Source of the DNA: Pseudomonas fulva NBRC 16637 = DSM 17717
GTDB taxonomy: Bacteria; Pseudomonadota; Gammaproteobacteria; Pseudomonadales; Pseudomonadaceae
Direction of reading: 5' to 3'
NCBI RefSeq assembly: GCF_000730565.1
Contig: NZ_BBIQ01000007.1
Coordinates: 124,001 to 188,000 of the forward strand
DNA: 64,000 nt
Each line of letters begins with the position of its first letter. Within the stretch, counting starts at the first letter, position 1. A model generated the notes under the pieces. The model was not told the DNA's origin and did not search any database. It saw only the letters and a program-made list of their open reading frames with translations. Below, piece by piece: positions 1 to 10,900 of this stretch. The translations under genes and the position numbers were made by a program.

Positions 1-3000
1 AGAAGGAGCGCGGCAACAGCAGCGCCACCTGCGCAGCGGGCTTGACGCCTTGGGCAATCAGGTAGCGTGCCAGGCGGTTGGCCTGCCGGTTGAGCTCGCC
101 ATAACCCAGGACGTGCTCGCCATGCACCGCGGCGATGGCGGCGGGATGCTCGGCCGCGCGTCGCTCGAACAGATGCGTCACGCTGCACGCGCGGGGACAG
201 GCAGTGTGTGTCTGGTTAAGCGCATACAGCAGATGATCACGCTCGGACGCGTCCAACAGGTCTACTTGGGCCAACGGTTGCTGGTCATTGGCCGTCATCG
301 CCCGGAGCAGCCGCTCGAAGTAACCCAGGTGGCGGCGCACCGTCGCCTCATCGAACAGCGCAGTGGCGTAGTCCAGGCTGCCAATCAGGCAGTCGCCCTG
401 TTCCCCCAGGTTCAAGGTCAGGTCGAACTTGGCCACAGCGCTGGCTTGGTTGACGGCCTCCAGTTGCAAACCTGCCAGCGTCAGCGCGGCGCCCTCGGTC
501 GCCTGCCAGTTCAAGCTGACCTGGAACACGGGCGTATGGCTCAGGCTGCGCGCAGGGCGCAGCACTTCCACCACGTGTTCGAACGGCACGTCCTGGTGGG
601 CCTGGGCCTGCAGAACCCGGTCGCGTACCTGGCCTATCAAGGCGTGCGCGGTCGGTGCTGCGCTTGGGTCAATGCGCAGGGCCAGCGTATTGACGAACAG
701 CCCGACCAAGGGTTCGAGTTCGGCACGCCCTCGTCCTGCGACCGGGCAGCCGACCACCACTTCAGGCTGGCCGGACAGGCGCGCCAGCAGTGCTGACCAT
801 GCGGCCAGCACCGTCATGTACACCGTCGCACCGTGCTGATGGGCCAAGGTGCGCAGTGCCGCCGAGAGACGCGGCGACAGGTGCACCGGCACGCTGGCAC
901 CGGCCAGGTCCTGCCGCGTCGGGCGTTGCCGGTCGGTGGGCAGGTTGATCAACGTCGGCGCGCCCTCCAGCGTCTGGTGCCAGTAATCGAGCTGCTGTTG
1001 CAGGCGTTCACCCGTCAGCCATCGACGCTGCCACACGGCGTAATCGGTGTACTGCAGGGCCAGTGCGGGCAGCGGGTCCTCCCGGCCCTCACGCAATGCG
1101 GCGTAGAGCAGGTTCAACTCGTGGGTCATCACGCCCAGGGACCAGCCATCGGCCACGATATGGTGCACGGTCATGGCCAGTACGTGATGCTGCTCGTCCA
1201 AGCGCAGCACATGCGCCTGCACCAGGGGCCCGCAGGCCAAGTCGAAGGGGGTTCGGGCAAGCGCCTGAAGCCGGGCGGGCAACGCGGCGGGCGTCACTGC
1301 TTCGCGTTGCAACCAGCCTGTCTGCGGCACTGGGCAAATGACCACTTCGGCGCTGTCAGCCACGGCCTTGAACTGACTGCGCAGCACCGGGTGGCGCTCC
1401 AGCAGGCGCAGCAGGGCTGCTTCCAGCGCATCGACATCCAACCCACCGCGCAGGCCAAGGGCCAGGGGGACGTTGTAGGCCTGGCTGCCACCCTCCAGCT
1501 GGGCCAGGAACCACAGGCGCTGCTGGGCGAAGGACATGGGCAAGGCCTGCCCTGGCGCTGCGGCCACGATAGGCGGCACCTCGCTGCGCCCAGCCTGCTC
1601 CAGGTGCCTGGCCACGCTGGTCAATTGTGCCGCGGCAAACAATGCTGCCAGGCTCAGTTCAGCCCCCAGGCGTACGCGCACTTGGGACACCATGCGCATG
1701 GCCAACAATGAATGCCCACCCAGGCGGAAGAAATCATCATGCCGCCCGACCCGCTCCACGTGCAGCAACTCGGCCCACAGTTGGGCCAGGGCCTGTTCGA
1801 GTTCACCCACCGGCGCTTCGAAACCCACCTCGAAGAGCGCTGTGCGCTCCGGTGCCGGCAGTGCGCGGCGGTCGAGCTTACCGTTGGCGGTCAGGGGCAG
1901 CGCTGGCAAGGCGACGAAGGCTACCGGCACCATGTACTCGGGCAGGTGGGCCTGCAATTGGGCGCGCAGGCCTTCAGGTTCGAGCGGGGCCACGTCGGGC
2001 CTGACCGTGTAATAAGCCACCAAGCGCGGGTGCCCCGGCTGATCTTCGCGAGCGATGACCACTGCTTCGTCGATACCTGCCAAGGCCGCCAGGCGGCTCT
2101 CGATCTCACCGGGTTCGATGCGCAAGCCGCGGATCTTGACCTGGTCATCGTTGCGGCCCAGGCACTCCAGCGAGCCGTCGGCAAGCCAGCGCACCAGATC
2201 GCCCGAGCGGTACATGCGGGCACTGGCCGAGGTCGCGAACGGGTCTTGCACAAAACGCTCGGCCGTCAGTTGCGGGCGGTTCAGGTAACCACGGGCAACC
2301 CCGGCACCCCCGATGTACAGCTCGCCAGGTACGCCCAGCGGCACCGGTTGCAGGCGCGCATCGAGCACGTACAACCGGGCGTTGTCCACCGGTTTGCCGA
2401 TATGCAAGGCGCAGCCGGCGTGCACGGCGCCGGAGCTTGCCACGACCGTGGTTTCGGTGGGGCCATAGTTGTTCACCACGGTAAAGCGTTGAGTTCGGTT
2501 GAACTGGCGCAAGCGGTCACCGCCAATCAGCAGGGTGCGCAGCGTGGGGTGTTCCAGGTGGTGATTGAAGGCATATTCGGCCACAGGCGTGGGCAAAAAG
2601 CTCACATCCAGCGGCTGCGCCTGCCACCAGGCGAGCATGGCGTCCAGGTCATCACTGGCGCCGCTCGTCGGGGCCAGGTGCACGGTTGCGCCGGCGCACA
2701 GTGCCGGCCAGATCTCCCAGGCCATTGCATCGAAGCCGAACCCGGCAAGGCTTGAGGTATGCCGGCCCGGGGCCAGGCCGAAAGCGCGGCAATGCCAGTC
2801 GACCAGGTTGTTCACCGTCAGGTGCTCGACCATTACCCCTTTGGGCTCACCGGTCGAGCCCGAGGTGTAGATCACATAGGCCAGGTGCCGAGGGGTGAGG
2901 GTTTTGACGACAGGATCGTCGTCCCGGGCCGGCCAGTCGGGCTGGTCCAGCAGCAGCACCGGCCGTGCGCTATGACCGACCCGTGGCAGCAGCGCCCGTT

Positions 3001-4942
3001 GGGTCAGCAGCGCCACCGGGGCGCTGTCTTCGAGCAGGTAGCGCACCCGCTCGTCCGGGTGGGCAGCATCGACAGGCACATAGCCTGCGCCTGCCTTGAG
3101 CACTGCCAGCAAGCCCACCAGCGTTTCCAGGCCGCGCCGGGCAAGCACCGCCACGCGGTCATCCGGTTGCACCCCCAGGGCGATCAGGTGATGCGCCAGG
3201 GCATTGGCCTGGCGGTTGAGTTGGCCGTAGCTCAACTGCCGTTCGCCAAAGGTCGCCGCCACCTCATCAGGGCTATGCTGGGCGCGCTGCTCGATACGCT
3301 GGTGCAGCGTATGCTGCTCGTCATAATCGGCGTGGGAGGCATTGAAGGTGTCCAGCAGCCATTGACGCTCGGCGACAGGCAACATGGGCAGGTCGAGTAC
3401 CGCCGCCTGCGGCGCGTGCAACAGGCTCTCCAGGGTCTGCCGTAGATAGGCGCAGACACGTTGCGCCGGTACCTGGGCGTCGGCAAGCAAGGTCAGGCGC
3501 AACCCCTCACCCAGGTCGTCGATACTCAAGGTCAGCGGGTAGTTGGTGGCTTCTACCGAGTCGATGATGTCGATGCCGGCCAACGCTGCCCGGCGCGGCT
3601 CAGCCGGGCCGACAGCGCTGTGCCGGTAATTGAGCAGGCTGTTGAACAGCGGCGCAGGTGCGGCCACGCCACTGCACCGTTGGGCCAGGGCCAGTGGCGC
3701 GTGTTCATGGCGCATCAAGGCGGTCAGGCGCTTGTGGGTCGCATGGATAGCGCCTTCAAGGTTCGCCGCCGCCAGGTCCACCCGCAATGGCAAGGTGTTG
3801 ATGAAGATGCCCAGGGCCCGGTCGGTGCCTTGCGCGCCGAGCAGGCGCCCCATCAGCACCGTGCCGAACACGACCTGATCGCGCCCGGTCAGCCCGCCCA
3901 GCACGCGCCCCCAGGCCAGGTGGAACAGGCTGGCAACGCTTACCCCCAGGGTGCGTGCATGGCTGCGCAAACCCTGACACAGCGCCAGCGGCAAGTCGAG
4001 TTGATGCTCCTCATGCACCGAGTCGCCACCCTGTACCTGGGCAAGCCCGTAGGCCAGGGTCGGCTCGTCGATGTCGCCCAGCATGTCGCGGAAGAAGGCT
4101 TCGTGCTCGGCCTCGCTGACCCCAAGCACGGCTTGAGCCACGTAGTCACGAAACGGTACCGCGGCCCCGAGCTGCGCGCCGTTGCCGGTCAGAAAGGCGA
4201 TCAGCTCCTGCCGGACCACGTCCAGTGCACTGTGGTCCAGGGCGATGTGATGGAACTGCAAGGTGGCGTGTAACGTGCCATCTGCCTGAGCGGGCTCGCG
4301 CAGCAGGCGAATCAGGGGTGCCTGGGTCAAGTCGATCCAGTCCCGGTCGGTCGCCGGGTCCGCCAGCGTCAGCACCGCGAGCTCAGCGTGCCGCCAGACC
4401 ACCTGCAGAGGTTGGGCCAAGCCTTCCCAGTGTACCGACGTGCGCAGGATGTCATGGCGGGCGATGACGCCGCGCAGCGCCTGCGCGAAGGCGTCGAAAC
4501 GTGCCTGGCTGGCAAAGGCGAAGCGCGCTTGCATCACATACGGGTCGTGGCCTTCGGCGCGGGCATGGTGGAACAGCATGCCCTGCTGCAGGGGCGCCAA
4601 CGGGTAGATGTCCTGCACGTTGGGCGCCCCGCCCGGGATGGCAGCGACCACCTGGTCCACGGCGGCCTGGTCCAGGGTCACCAGGTTGAGCATCGCTGCA
4701 CTGATGTGCGTGCTCCCAGGTGCGATGAGGTTGGGTGGCACCGCCACCGGGCCGTGCTTGCGAGCCACGTATTCGCCGCGTTCGATCAGGCTCACCAGCG
4801 CCGGTTTGTGGGCCCGCAACTGGGCCACCAGGGCGCCGTCGGTCAGTGCCTGCCGGTTGCCCTGCACCACCAGTTGGCCATCCTTGAGCGCCAGCTGCAC
4901 GTCGTGGTCGGCCAGTGTGGCCAGTAATTGGTTGATGCTCAC
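1..4942 (-). CDS. psoC: Third lipopeptide NRPS, PsoC-like (3' end outside window)
   Basis: The first 1647 codons of a nonribosomal peptide synthetase run off the left edge with no stop. The GTG start (4942-4940) overlaps the psoB stop as GTGA, which implies translational coupling. Residues 1-60 look like a TubC-type docking domain. Module 1 follows: a dual condensation/epimerisation C domain (HHARAEGHD; HHIALDHSA), an A domain with core YTSGSTGEPKG near residue 695, and a T domain with phosphopantetheine Ser1078. Its specificity residues read DAWFLGNVV, a leucine code. Module 2 starts near residue 1130 with an ordinary LCL-type C domain (SFAQQRLWFL, HHIVADGWS), and the window ends inside its A domain. 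Putisolvin PsoC has three modules plus tandem thioesterases, so one module and the release domains should lie to the left. The frame was checked at both ends and at the A-domain core and is open throughout. Confidence 0.93.
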   Translation of the reverse strand, partial: MSINQLLATLADHDVQLALKDGQLVVQGNRQALTDGALVAQLRAHKPALVSLIERGEYVARKHGPVAVPPNLIAPGSTHISAAMLNLVTLDQAAVDQVVAAIPGGAPNVQDIYPLAPLQQGMLFHHARAEGHDPYVMQARFAFASQARFDAFAQALRGVIARHDILRTSVHWEGLAQPLQVVWRHAELAVLTLADPATDRDWIDLTQAPLIRLLREPAQADGTLHATLQFHHIALDHSALDVVRQELIAFLTGNGAQLGAAVPFRDYVAQAVLGVSEAEHEAFFRDMLGDIDEPTLAYGLAQVQGGDSVHEEHQLDLPLALCQGLRSHARTLGVSVASLFHLAWGRVLGGLTGRDQVVFGTVLMGRLLGAQGTDRALGIFINTLPLRVDLAAANLEGAIHATHKRLTALMRHEHAPLALAQRCSGVAAPAPLFNSLLNYRHSAVGPAEPRRAALAGIDIIDSVEATNYPLTLSIDDLGEGLRLTLLADAQVPAQRVCAYLRQTLESLLHAPQAAVLDLPMLPVAERQWLLDTFNASHADYDEQHTLHQRIEQRAQHSPDEVAATFGERQLSYGQLNRQANALAHHLIALGVQPDDRVAVLARRGLETLVGLLAVLKAGAGYVPVDAAHPDERVRYLLEDSAPVALLTQRALLPRVGHSARPVLLLDQPDWPARDDDPVVKTLTPRHLAYVIYTSGSTGEPKGVMVEHLTVNNLVDWHCRAFGLAPGRHTSSLAGFGFDAMAWEIWPALCAGATVHLAPTSGASDDLDAMLAWWQAQPLDVSFLPTPVAEYAFNHHLEHPTLRTLLIGGDRLRQFNRTQRFTVVNNYGPTETTVVASSGAVHAGCALHIGKPVDNARLYVLDARLQPVPLGVPGELYIGGAGVARGYLNRPQLTAERFVQDPFATSASARMYRSGDLVRWLADGSLECLGRNDDQVKIRGLRIEPGEIESRLAALAGIDEAVVIAREDQPGHPRLVAYYTVRPDVAPLEPEGLRAQLQAHLPEYMVPVAFVALPALPLTANGKLDRRALPAPERTALFEVGFEAPVGELEQALAQLWAELLHVERVGRHDDFFRLGGHSLLAMRMVSQVRVRLGAELSLAALFAAAQLTSVARHLEQAGRSEVPPIVAAAPGQALPMSFAQQRLWFLAQLEGGSQAYNVPLALGLRGGLDVDALEAALLRLLERHPVLRSQFKAVADSAEVVICPVPQTGWLQREAVTPAALPARLQALARTPFDLACGPLVQAHVLRLDEQHHVLAMTVHHIVADGWSLGVMTHELNLLYAALREGREDPLPALALQYTDYAVWQRRWLTGERLQQQLDYWHQTLEGAPTLINLPTDRQRPTRQDLAGASVPVHLSPRLSAALRTLAHQHGATVYMTVLAAWSALLARLSGQPEVVVGCPVAGRGRAELEPLVGLFVNTLALRIDPSAAPTAHALIGQVRDRVLQAQAHQDVPFEHVVEVLRPARSLSHTPVFQVSLNWQATEGAALTLAGLQLEAVNQASAVAKFDLTLNLGEQGDCLIGSLDYATALFDEATVRRHLGYFERLLRAMTANDQQPLAQVDLLDASERDHLLYALNQTHTACPRACSVTHLFERRAAEHPAAIAAVHGEHVLGYGELNRQANRLARYLIAQGVKPAAQVALLLPRSF

Positions 4943-7900
4943 AGGACGATCTCCATTCTGTCTGTGATGGCTGCGTAGCCTGCCAGTGTCGGTTGGTCGA
5001 ACAGGGCCCGCACGTCGGCTTCAAGGCCCGCTTCGCGCAACCTTGAAGTCAGGGTGACGGCCAGCAGCGAGTGCCCGCCCAGCTCGAAGAAGTTGTCGTG
5101 CCGCCCTACCCGCTCCACCTCAAGCAGCTCGCACCACAGTGCAGCCATCAGGGTCTCGGTCGGCCCTTCGGCGGCTTCGAACGGGCGCTCCGGCAGTGCG
5201 TCGGGTTCGGGCAATGCTTTGCGGTCGAGCTTGCCGTTGGGGCTCAGCGGCAAGGCCTGAAGGTGCATGAACAGCGCCGGTACCATGAAGTCCGGCAATA
5301 CGTGCAGCAAGGCCGTGCGAAGCGCGTCCACCGGTTGTTGAGCGCCGGTGTAGTAGGCAATCAAGCGCTGGTCGCGGGCGATGACCACGGCCTCCTTGAT
5401 GCCCGCGACAGCCGTCATGGCCGCTTGGATTTCACCCAGTTCGATACGCAGCCCGCGCAACTTCACCTGGTCGTCGTTACGGCCCAGGTATTCGAGGTTA
5501 CCGTCCGGCAGGTGCCGCGCCAGGTCCCCGGTGCGGTACAGCCGCCCGCCTGGGCGCTGACCGAACGGGTCATCCAGGAAGCGCTCGGCGGTCAGTTCGG
5601 GCCGGTTCAGGTAACCGCGGGCGACCTGCACGCCACCGATGTACAGCTCGCCGGCCACGCCCTGCGGTACCGGCTGGCCTTGCTCGTCCAGCACGTACAG
5701 GGTGGTGTTGGCGATGGGCTTGCCGATTGGGGTGTTGTCGGGTGCGCTCACGCAGTGCCAGGCACTCACATCCACGGCGGCTTCGGTCGGGCCGTAGAGG
5801 TTGTGCAACTCAACATCCGGCAGTTGCTGGTGGAAGCGGCGCACGAGGCTGCCTGGCAGTGCTTCGCCGCTGCACACCACACGCTTGAGCGAAGGCGCGG
5901 ACCAGCCTGATTCGATGGCCGAGAGGAACACGTCCAGCATCGATGGCACAAAGTGCAGCGTGCTGACGCCTTCAGCCTCAATAGCGTGCTGCAGGTACTG
6001 CGGGTCGCGGTGCCCGCCGGGCCTGGCCATGACCAGTTTCGCACCGGTCTGCAATGGCCACAGCAGCTCCCAGACCGAGACGTCGAAGCTGAACGGGGTC
6101 TTCTGCAGCACAACGTCGTCGGCACCGAGCGCGTAGGCGTCCTGCATCCACAGCAGGCGGTTGATCACCCCAGCGTGCTCGTTCATCACGCCCTTGGGCA
6201 AGCCGGTCGAGCCTGAGGTGTAGATCACATAGGCCAGATGCCGAGGTGTCAGTCCGGTCACCGACGGAGCGACAGCCGGGCAATGTTGCCAGACGGGGAC
6301 ATCAAGATCGATCAGGACCGGGTGTTCCGGTACATGCCGGGTCGCGCCATGCACCAGCACGGCCACGGGTTCGCTGTCGGTGAGCATGTGGCGCACACGC
6401 GCTGCCGGGTAGTCCGGATCGACCGGCACATACGCGCCGCCCGCCTTCAGGATCCCGAGCAGCCCCACCACCATCGACAAACCGCGCTCGACGCAAATCG
6501 CCACCCGGTCATCAGGCTTCACACCCAGCCCGATCAGGTGATGCGCCAGGCGGTTGGACTGGGCGTCGAGCTGTTCGAAGGTGAGCGCGCCTTCCTCGGC
6601 GCTGACCGCCACCGCCGTCGGTGTACGTCGCACCTGGGCTTCGATCAGCCCGTGCAGCGTGTGGTGCAGGTCGTAGTCCCTGGCCGTGGCGTTGAACGCT
6701 GCCAGTACCCGCTCGCGCTCTGCGGCCTGCAGCACTGGCAAGTGCTGCACGCAGCGTTCAGGGGCTTGCTCAAGCGCCGTCACCAGCGCCTGCAGCACGT
6801 GCTGCATCTGCCCGCAGATGCGCGCTGCACCCACCGCCGGCGTGGTCGTGGCCACCAGGCGGAAGGCCTGGCCCACATCGTCCACGTTCAACCCCAGGGG
6901 GTAGTTGCTGCGTTCCTGGCTTTGGCCGATGGTGATGCCTGCGCTCGCCGCTTTCTGGTCGGCGCTGGCCTGGGTGCTGTGCCGGTAGTTGAGCATGGCG
7001 CTGAACAGCGGCTGCGGCCCGGCCACGCCACTGCAGCGTTGGGCCAGGGCCAACGAGGCATGCTCGTGGGCCAGCAGTTCGCTGAGCTGGCGATGGGCCG
7101 CCCGCGCAGCGGCCTCGACGGGCATGCCCGCCAGGTCGATGCGCAGCGGCAAGGTGTTGATGAACATGCCCAAGGCCCGCTCGGCACCCTCGCCGCCCTG
7201 CAGACGGCCCAGCAGCACGGTGCCGAACACCACCGTGCCCTGCCCTGTGGCTGCACTCAACAGACGCGCCCAGCCCAGGTGGAACAGGCTGGCGGCGCTG
7301 ATGCCCAGGCGGCGTGCCTGGCTGCGCAAACGAGCGGCCAGGGTCTCGTCAAGCCACAGCGTGGCGTCCTCCAGCGCCTGGCCATTGCCCTGCACATCAC
7401 TCAGGCCGAAGGGCAAGGTAGGTTCTTCGACCGCGCCCAGCTGCGCCCGGAAGAATGCTTCGTGCTCGTCTTGGCTCATGCTCAGGCGCGCCTGGGCCAC
7501 ATAATTGCGGTAAGGCATCGGCGCCTGGTCGGGCGCGTCATCGCCCTGCAAGTAGGCGATCAGCTCCTGTGCCACCACCTCCATGGCCGTGTGGTCCATC
7601 ACGATGTGATGGAACTGCAAGGTGGCCTGCACTTGCTGGTCATGGCCTGTCGAGCCGACGACCAGGCGCATCAACGGTGCCTGGCCAAGGTCGAATGCCG
7701 GTGGAGGCCCGCCTGCGGCGTCTTGTGCCGGTAGCACGGCCAGCGAAGCGTGGCGCAGCACCACCTGCACAGGTTGGGGCAGGCCTTGCCAGAAAATGGC
7801 TGTGCGCAGCACATCGTGCCGGGCAATGACCTTGTTCAAGGCCGCCACGAAGTTGTCCAGGTGCCCACGGGTCTCGAAAACGAAGCGTGACTGCAGCACA

Positions 7901-10900
7901 TAGGGGTCGTGGCCGTCGGCACTGACATGGTGGTAGAGGATGCCTTCCTGCAACGGCGCCAGCGGGTAGATATCCTGGACGTTGCCGGTGCCGCCTGGCA
8001 CCTGGGCAACGATGCGCGCGATGGCGCCGTCATCGAGCGCGATCAACGGCAGCATCGCCGGGGTGATCTGTTCGCAGCCAGGGGCGATCAGGTTGGCCGG
8101 CACCGTGACCCCGCGCGCCTGGCCCAGGGTACTGGCCAGCGCCGCGATGGTCGGCTTGCCGAACAAGGTACGGACATCGACCTGCAGGCCTTCGCGGCGC
8201 AGCCGCGCGGTGAGGTTGACCGCCAGCAACGAGTGCCCGCCCAGTTCGAAGAAGTTGTCGTGACGCCCCACCTGCTCGACCCCGAGCAAGTCAGCCCAGG
8301 CCTGGGCCAGCGCGGTTTCTACAGGACCTTGTGGTGGCTCATGGCCTTCGCCGGCCCGGTGCAGCACGGCAGGCTCGGGCAGCGCCCTGCGGTCGAGCTT
8401 GCCGTGGCTGGTCAAGGGCAGCACATCCAGGCGTGTAAAGGCCTGGGGCACCAGGTGCATGGGCAGGCTGGCCAACATGGCCTGGCGCAGCGCCTCCACG
8501 TTGACCGGCGCGGTTTCGGTGAACCAGGCCAGCAGCCTGTCATCACGTACCAGCACCACGGCATCGCCAACCCCTGGCTGGGCAGCCAGCGTGCATTCGA
8601 TTTCGCCCAGTTCCACACGCACGCCGCGCACCTTGACCTGGTCGTCGTTGCGGCCCAGGTACTCCAGGGTGCCGTCCGCTCGCCAGCGCACCAGGTCACC
8701 ACTGCGGTACATGCGAGCATTGCCTTGAGGGCTGTATGGGTCGGGCAGGAAGCGCTCGTGGGTCAAGGTCTCGCGCTCGAAGTAGCCGCGTGCCACCCCT
8801 GCGCCCCCAATGTACAACTCGCCCACCGCACCCAGCGGCACCAGTTGGCGATGGGCATCGAGCACGTAGACCCGGGTATTGGCGATCGGCGTGCCGATGT
8901 GCAGCGGCGCGCCAGCGGTCAGGGCCCCGGCGGTGGCAACCACCGTGGCTTCGGTCGGCCCGTAGTTATTGACCACCTTGAAGCCCGGATCACGCTCGAA
9001 CTGACGCAGACGGTCACCGCCGATCAGCAAGGTCTGCAAAGTCGGGTGCTGATGCTCGCGGCGCAGCGCCTGCTCGGCCACCGGGGTAGGCAGGAAGCTC
9101 ACCGCCAGCGGTTGTTGCAGCCACCAGTCGATCAGCTCATCCACGTGTTCGGCGCCGATGTGCGCAGGCGGCACGTGCAAAGCGGCCCCGGCGCACAGGG
9201 CCGGCCAGACCTCCCAGGCCATGGCGTCGAAGCCAAAGCCTGCAACGGTGCTGGTGTGGGTGCCGGCGCCTACGCCAAAGGCGTCGCAGTGCCAATGCAC
9301 CAGGTTGGCCAGGGTGGCATGTTCGACCATCACCCCCTTCGGTCGCCCGGTGGAGCCGGAGGTGTAGACCACATAGGCCAGCTGGTGCGCATCGAGCCCG
9401 TTCACGCAGGGGTTGAGGTGCGCTTCGCCCTGCCAGTCGTCCTGGTCCACGACCGTGCAATGCACAGCGCCCATCCGGCCCTGGGTGACATGGTCCACCA
9501 GCACCGTTTTCGGGGTGCTGTCATCGAGCAGGTAGGCGATACGCTCATCGGGATAGGCTGGGTCGATCGGCACGTAGGCCGCCCCGCACTTGAGCACGGC
9601 CAGCAGGCCAATGAGCCGCTGCGGGTTGCGCGCCAAGCACAAGGCGACGCGATCACCCAGGCCTACGCCCTGCTCAATCAGGTAATGCGCCAGGCGGTTG
9701 GCGCTGCGGTTGAGTTCGCCATAGCTCAGCACGGATCCGTCCTGCACCAGTGCAGCGGTTTGCGGCGCGCGAGCCGCCTGGGCTTCGACCAGCCCATGCA
9801 CGGTTTGCCCTTGAGGGAAGGCTTTGTAAGTGGCGTTGAAGCCGTGCAACAGCTGCGCCTGCGCTTGAGCGTCGAGCACCGGCAGCATGGCCACTGGCAA
9901 GCCCGCCCCGGTGTCTGCGCCTGGCTGACGCACCTGCTCAAGCGTGACCACCAGAGCGGACAGTACCTGATTCATGGCACTGGCAACTTGCCCAGCGTCG
10001 ATCCCCGCCTGGGCCAGCACACTCAGGCTAAAGCCCTCGCCCAGGTCATCGACGCTCAAGGTCAGCGGATAGTTGCTGCGCTCTTCGCCCCCGAGCAGAC
10101 GCACGCCCTGCATGGCCGCGCTATGGCTGCCGTCGGCGGCGCTGCTGTGGCGGTAGTTGAACAAGGCACTGAACAGCGGCAGCGAGCCGGCCACCCCACT
10201 GCAGCGCTGGGCCAGCGCCAGGGACGCGTGCTCGTGCATCAGCAGCGCGCTCAGGTGCTGGTGAGCAGTGCGCACGGCCTCGACCAGCGACACGGACAGG
10301 TCGATGCGCAGCGGCAAGGTATTGATGAACACACCCAGCGCCCGGTCGGCCCCTTCGCCGCCATGCAGGCGGCCCATCAACACGGTGCCAAAGACCACGT
10401 CACTGCGGTTGGCCAGTGCGCCCAGCACCCGCGCCCAGGCCAAGTGCGCCAGGCTGGCGACGCTCACGCCCAGGTGACGGGCCTGCTCACGCAACCCCCG
10501 GGCCACGCGGGCATCGACGCCCAGGCGCGCCTCCTCGATGGCGTGCCCTTCGCCTTGCACGTCGGCAAGGCCCAGCGGCAAGGTGGGTTCGTCCACATCG
10601 CCCAGCATCTGGCGGAAGAACGCCTCGTGCCCCGCCTCGTCGGCCCCGAGCAGGGCTTGGGCCACGTAGTTTCGATACGGTGCCGGCGCCGTCAGCGTGT
10701 CACCCTGCCCGGTCATCAGTGCCTGCATCTCGCTGGCGATGACCTCCATGGCGGTGTGGTCCAGGGCCAGGTGGTGGAACTGCAAAATGGCCACCACGCG
10801 CAGGTTGCGCGGATCGGGCGCGTACACCAGGCGCATCATCGGCGCCTGCGCCAGGTCCAGGCGCTGCTGGCGGGCATCGAAACGCGCCTGCAAGGCTTGC

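Noticed and set aside
50..3445. Plus-strand open frames at the left edge
   Set aside because: They lie opposite the truncated psoC gene, whose frame is open with YTSGSTG, GGHS and HHxxxDG motifs on the minus strand. The plus-strand translations have no recognisable features.
1..4942. Thioesterase domain or MacAB exporter of the lipopeptide locus
   Set aside because: Not present: the window ends in the A domain of psoC module 2. Their presence further left is expected but not visible.
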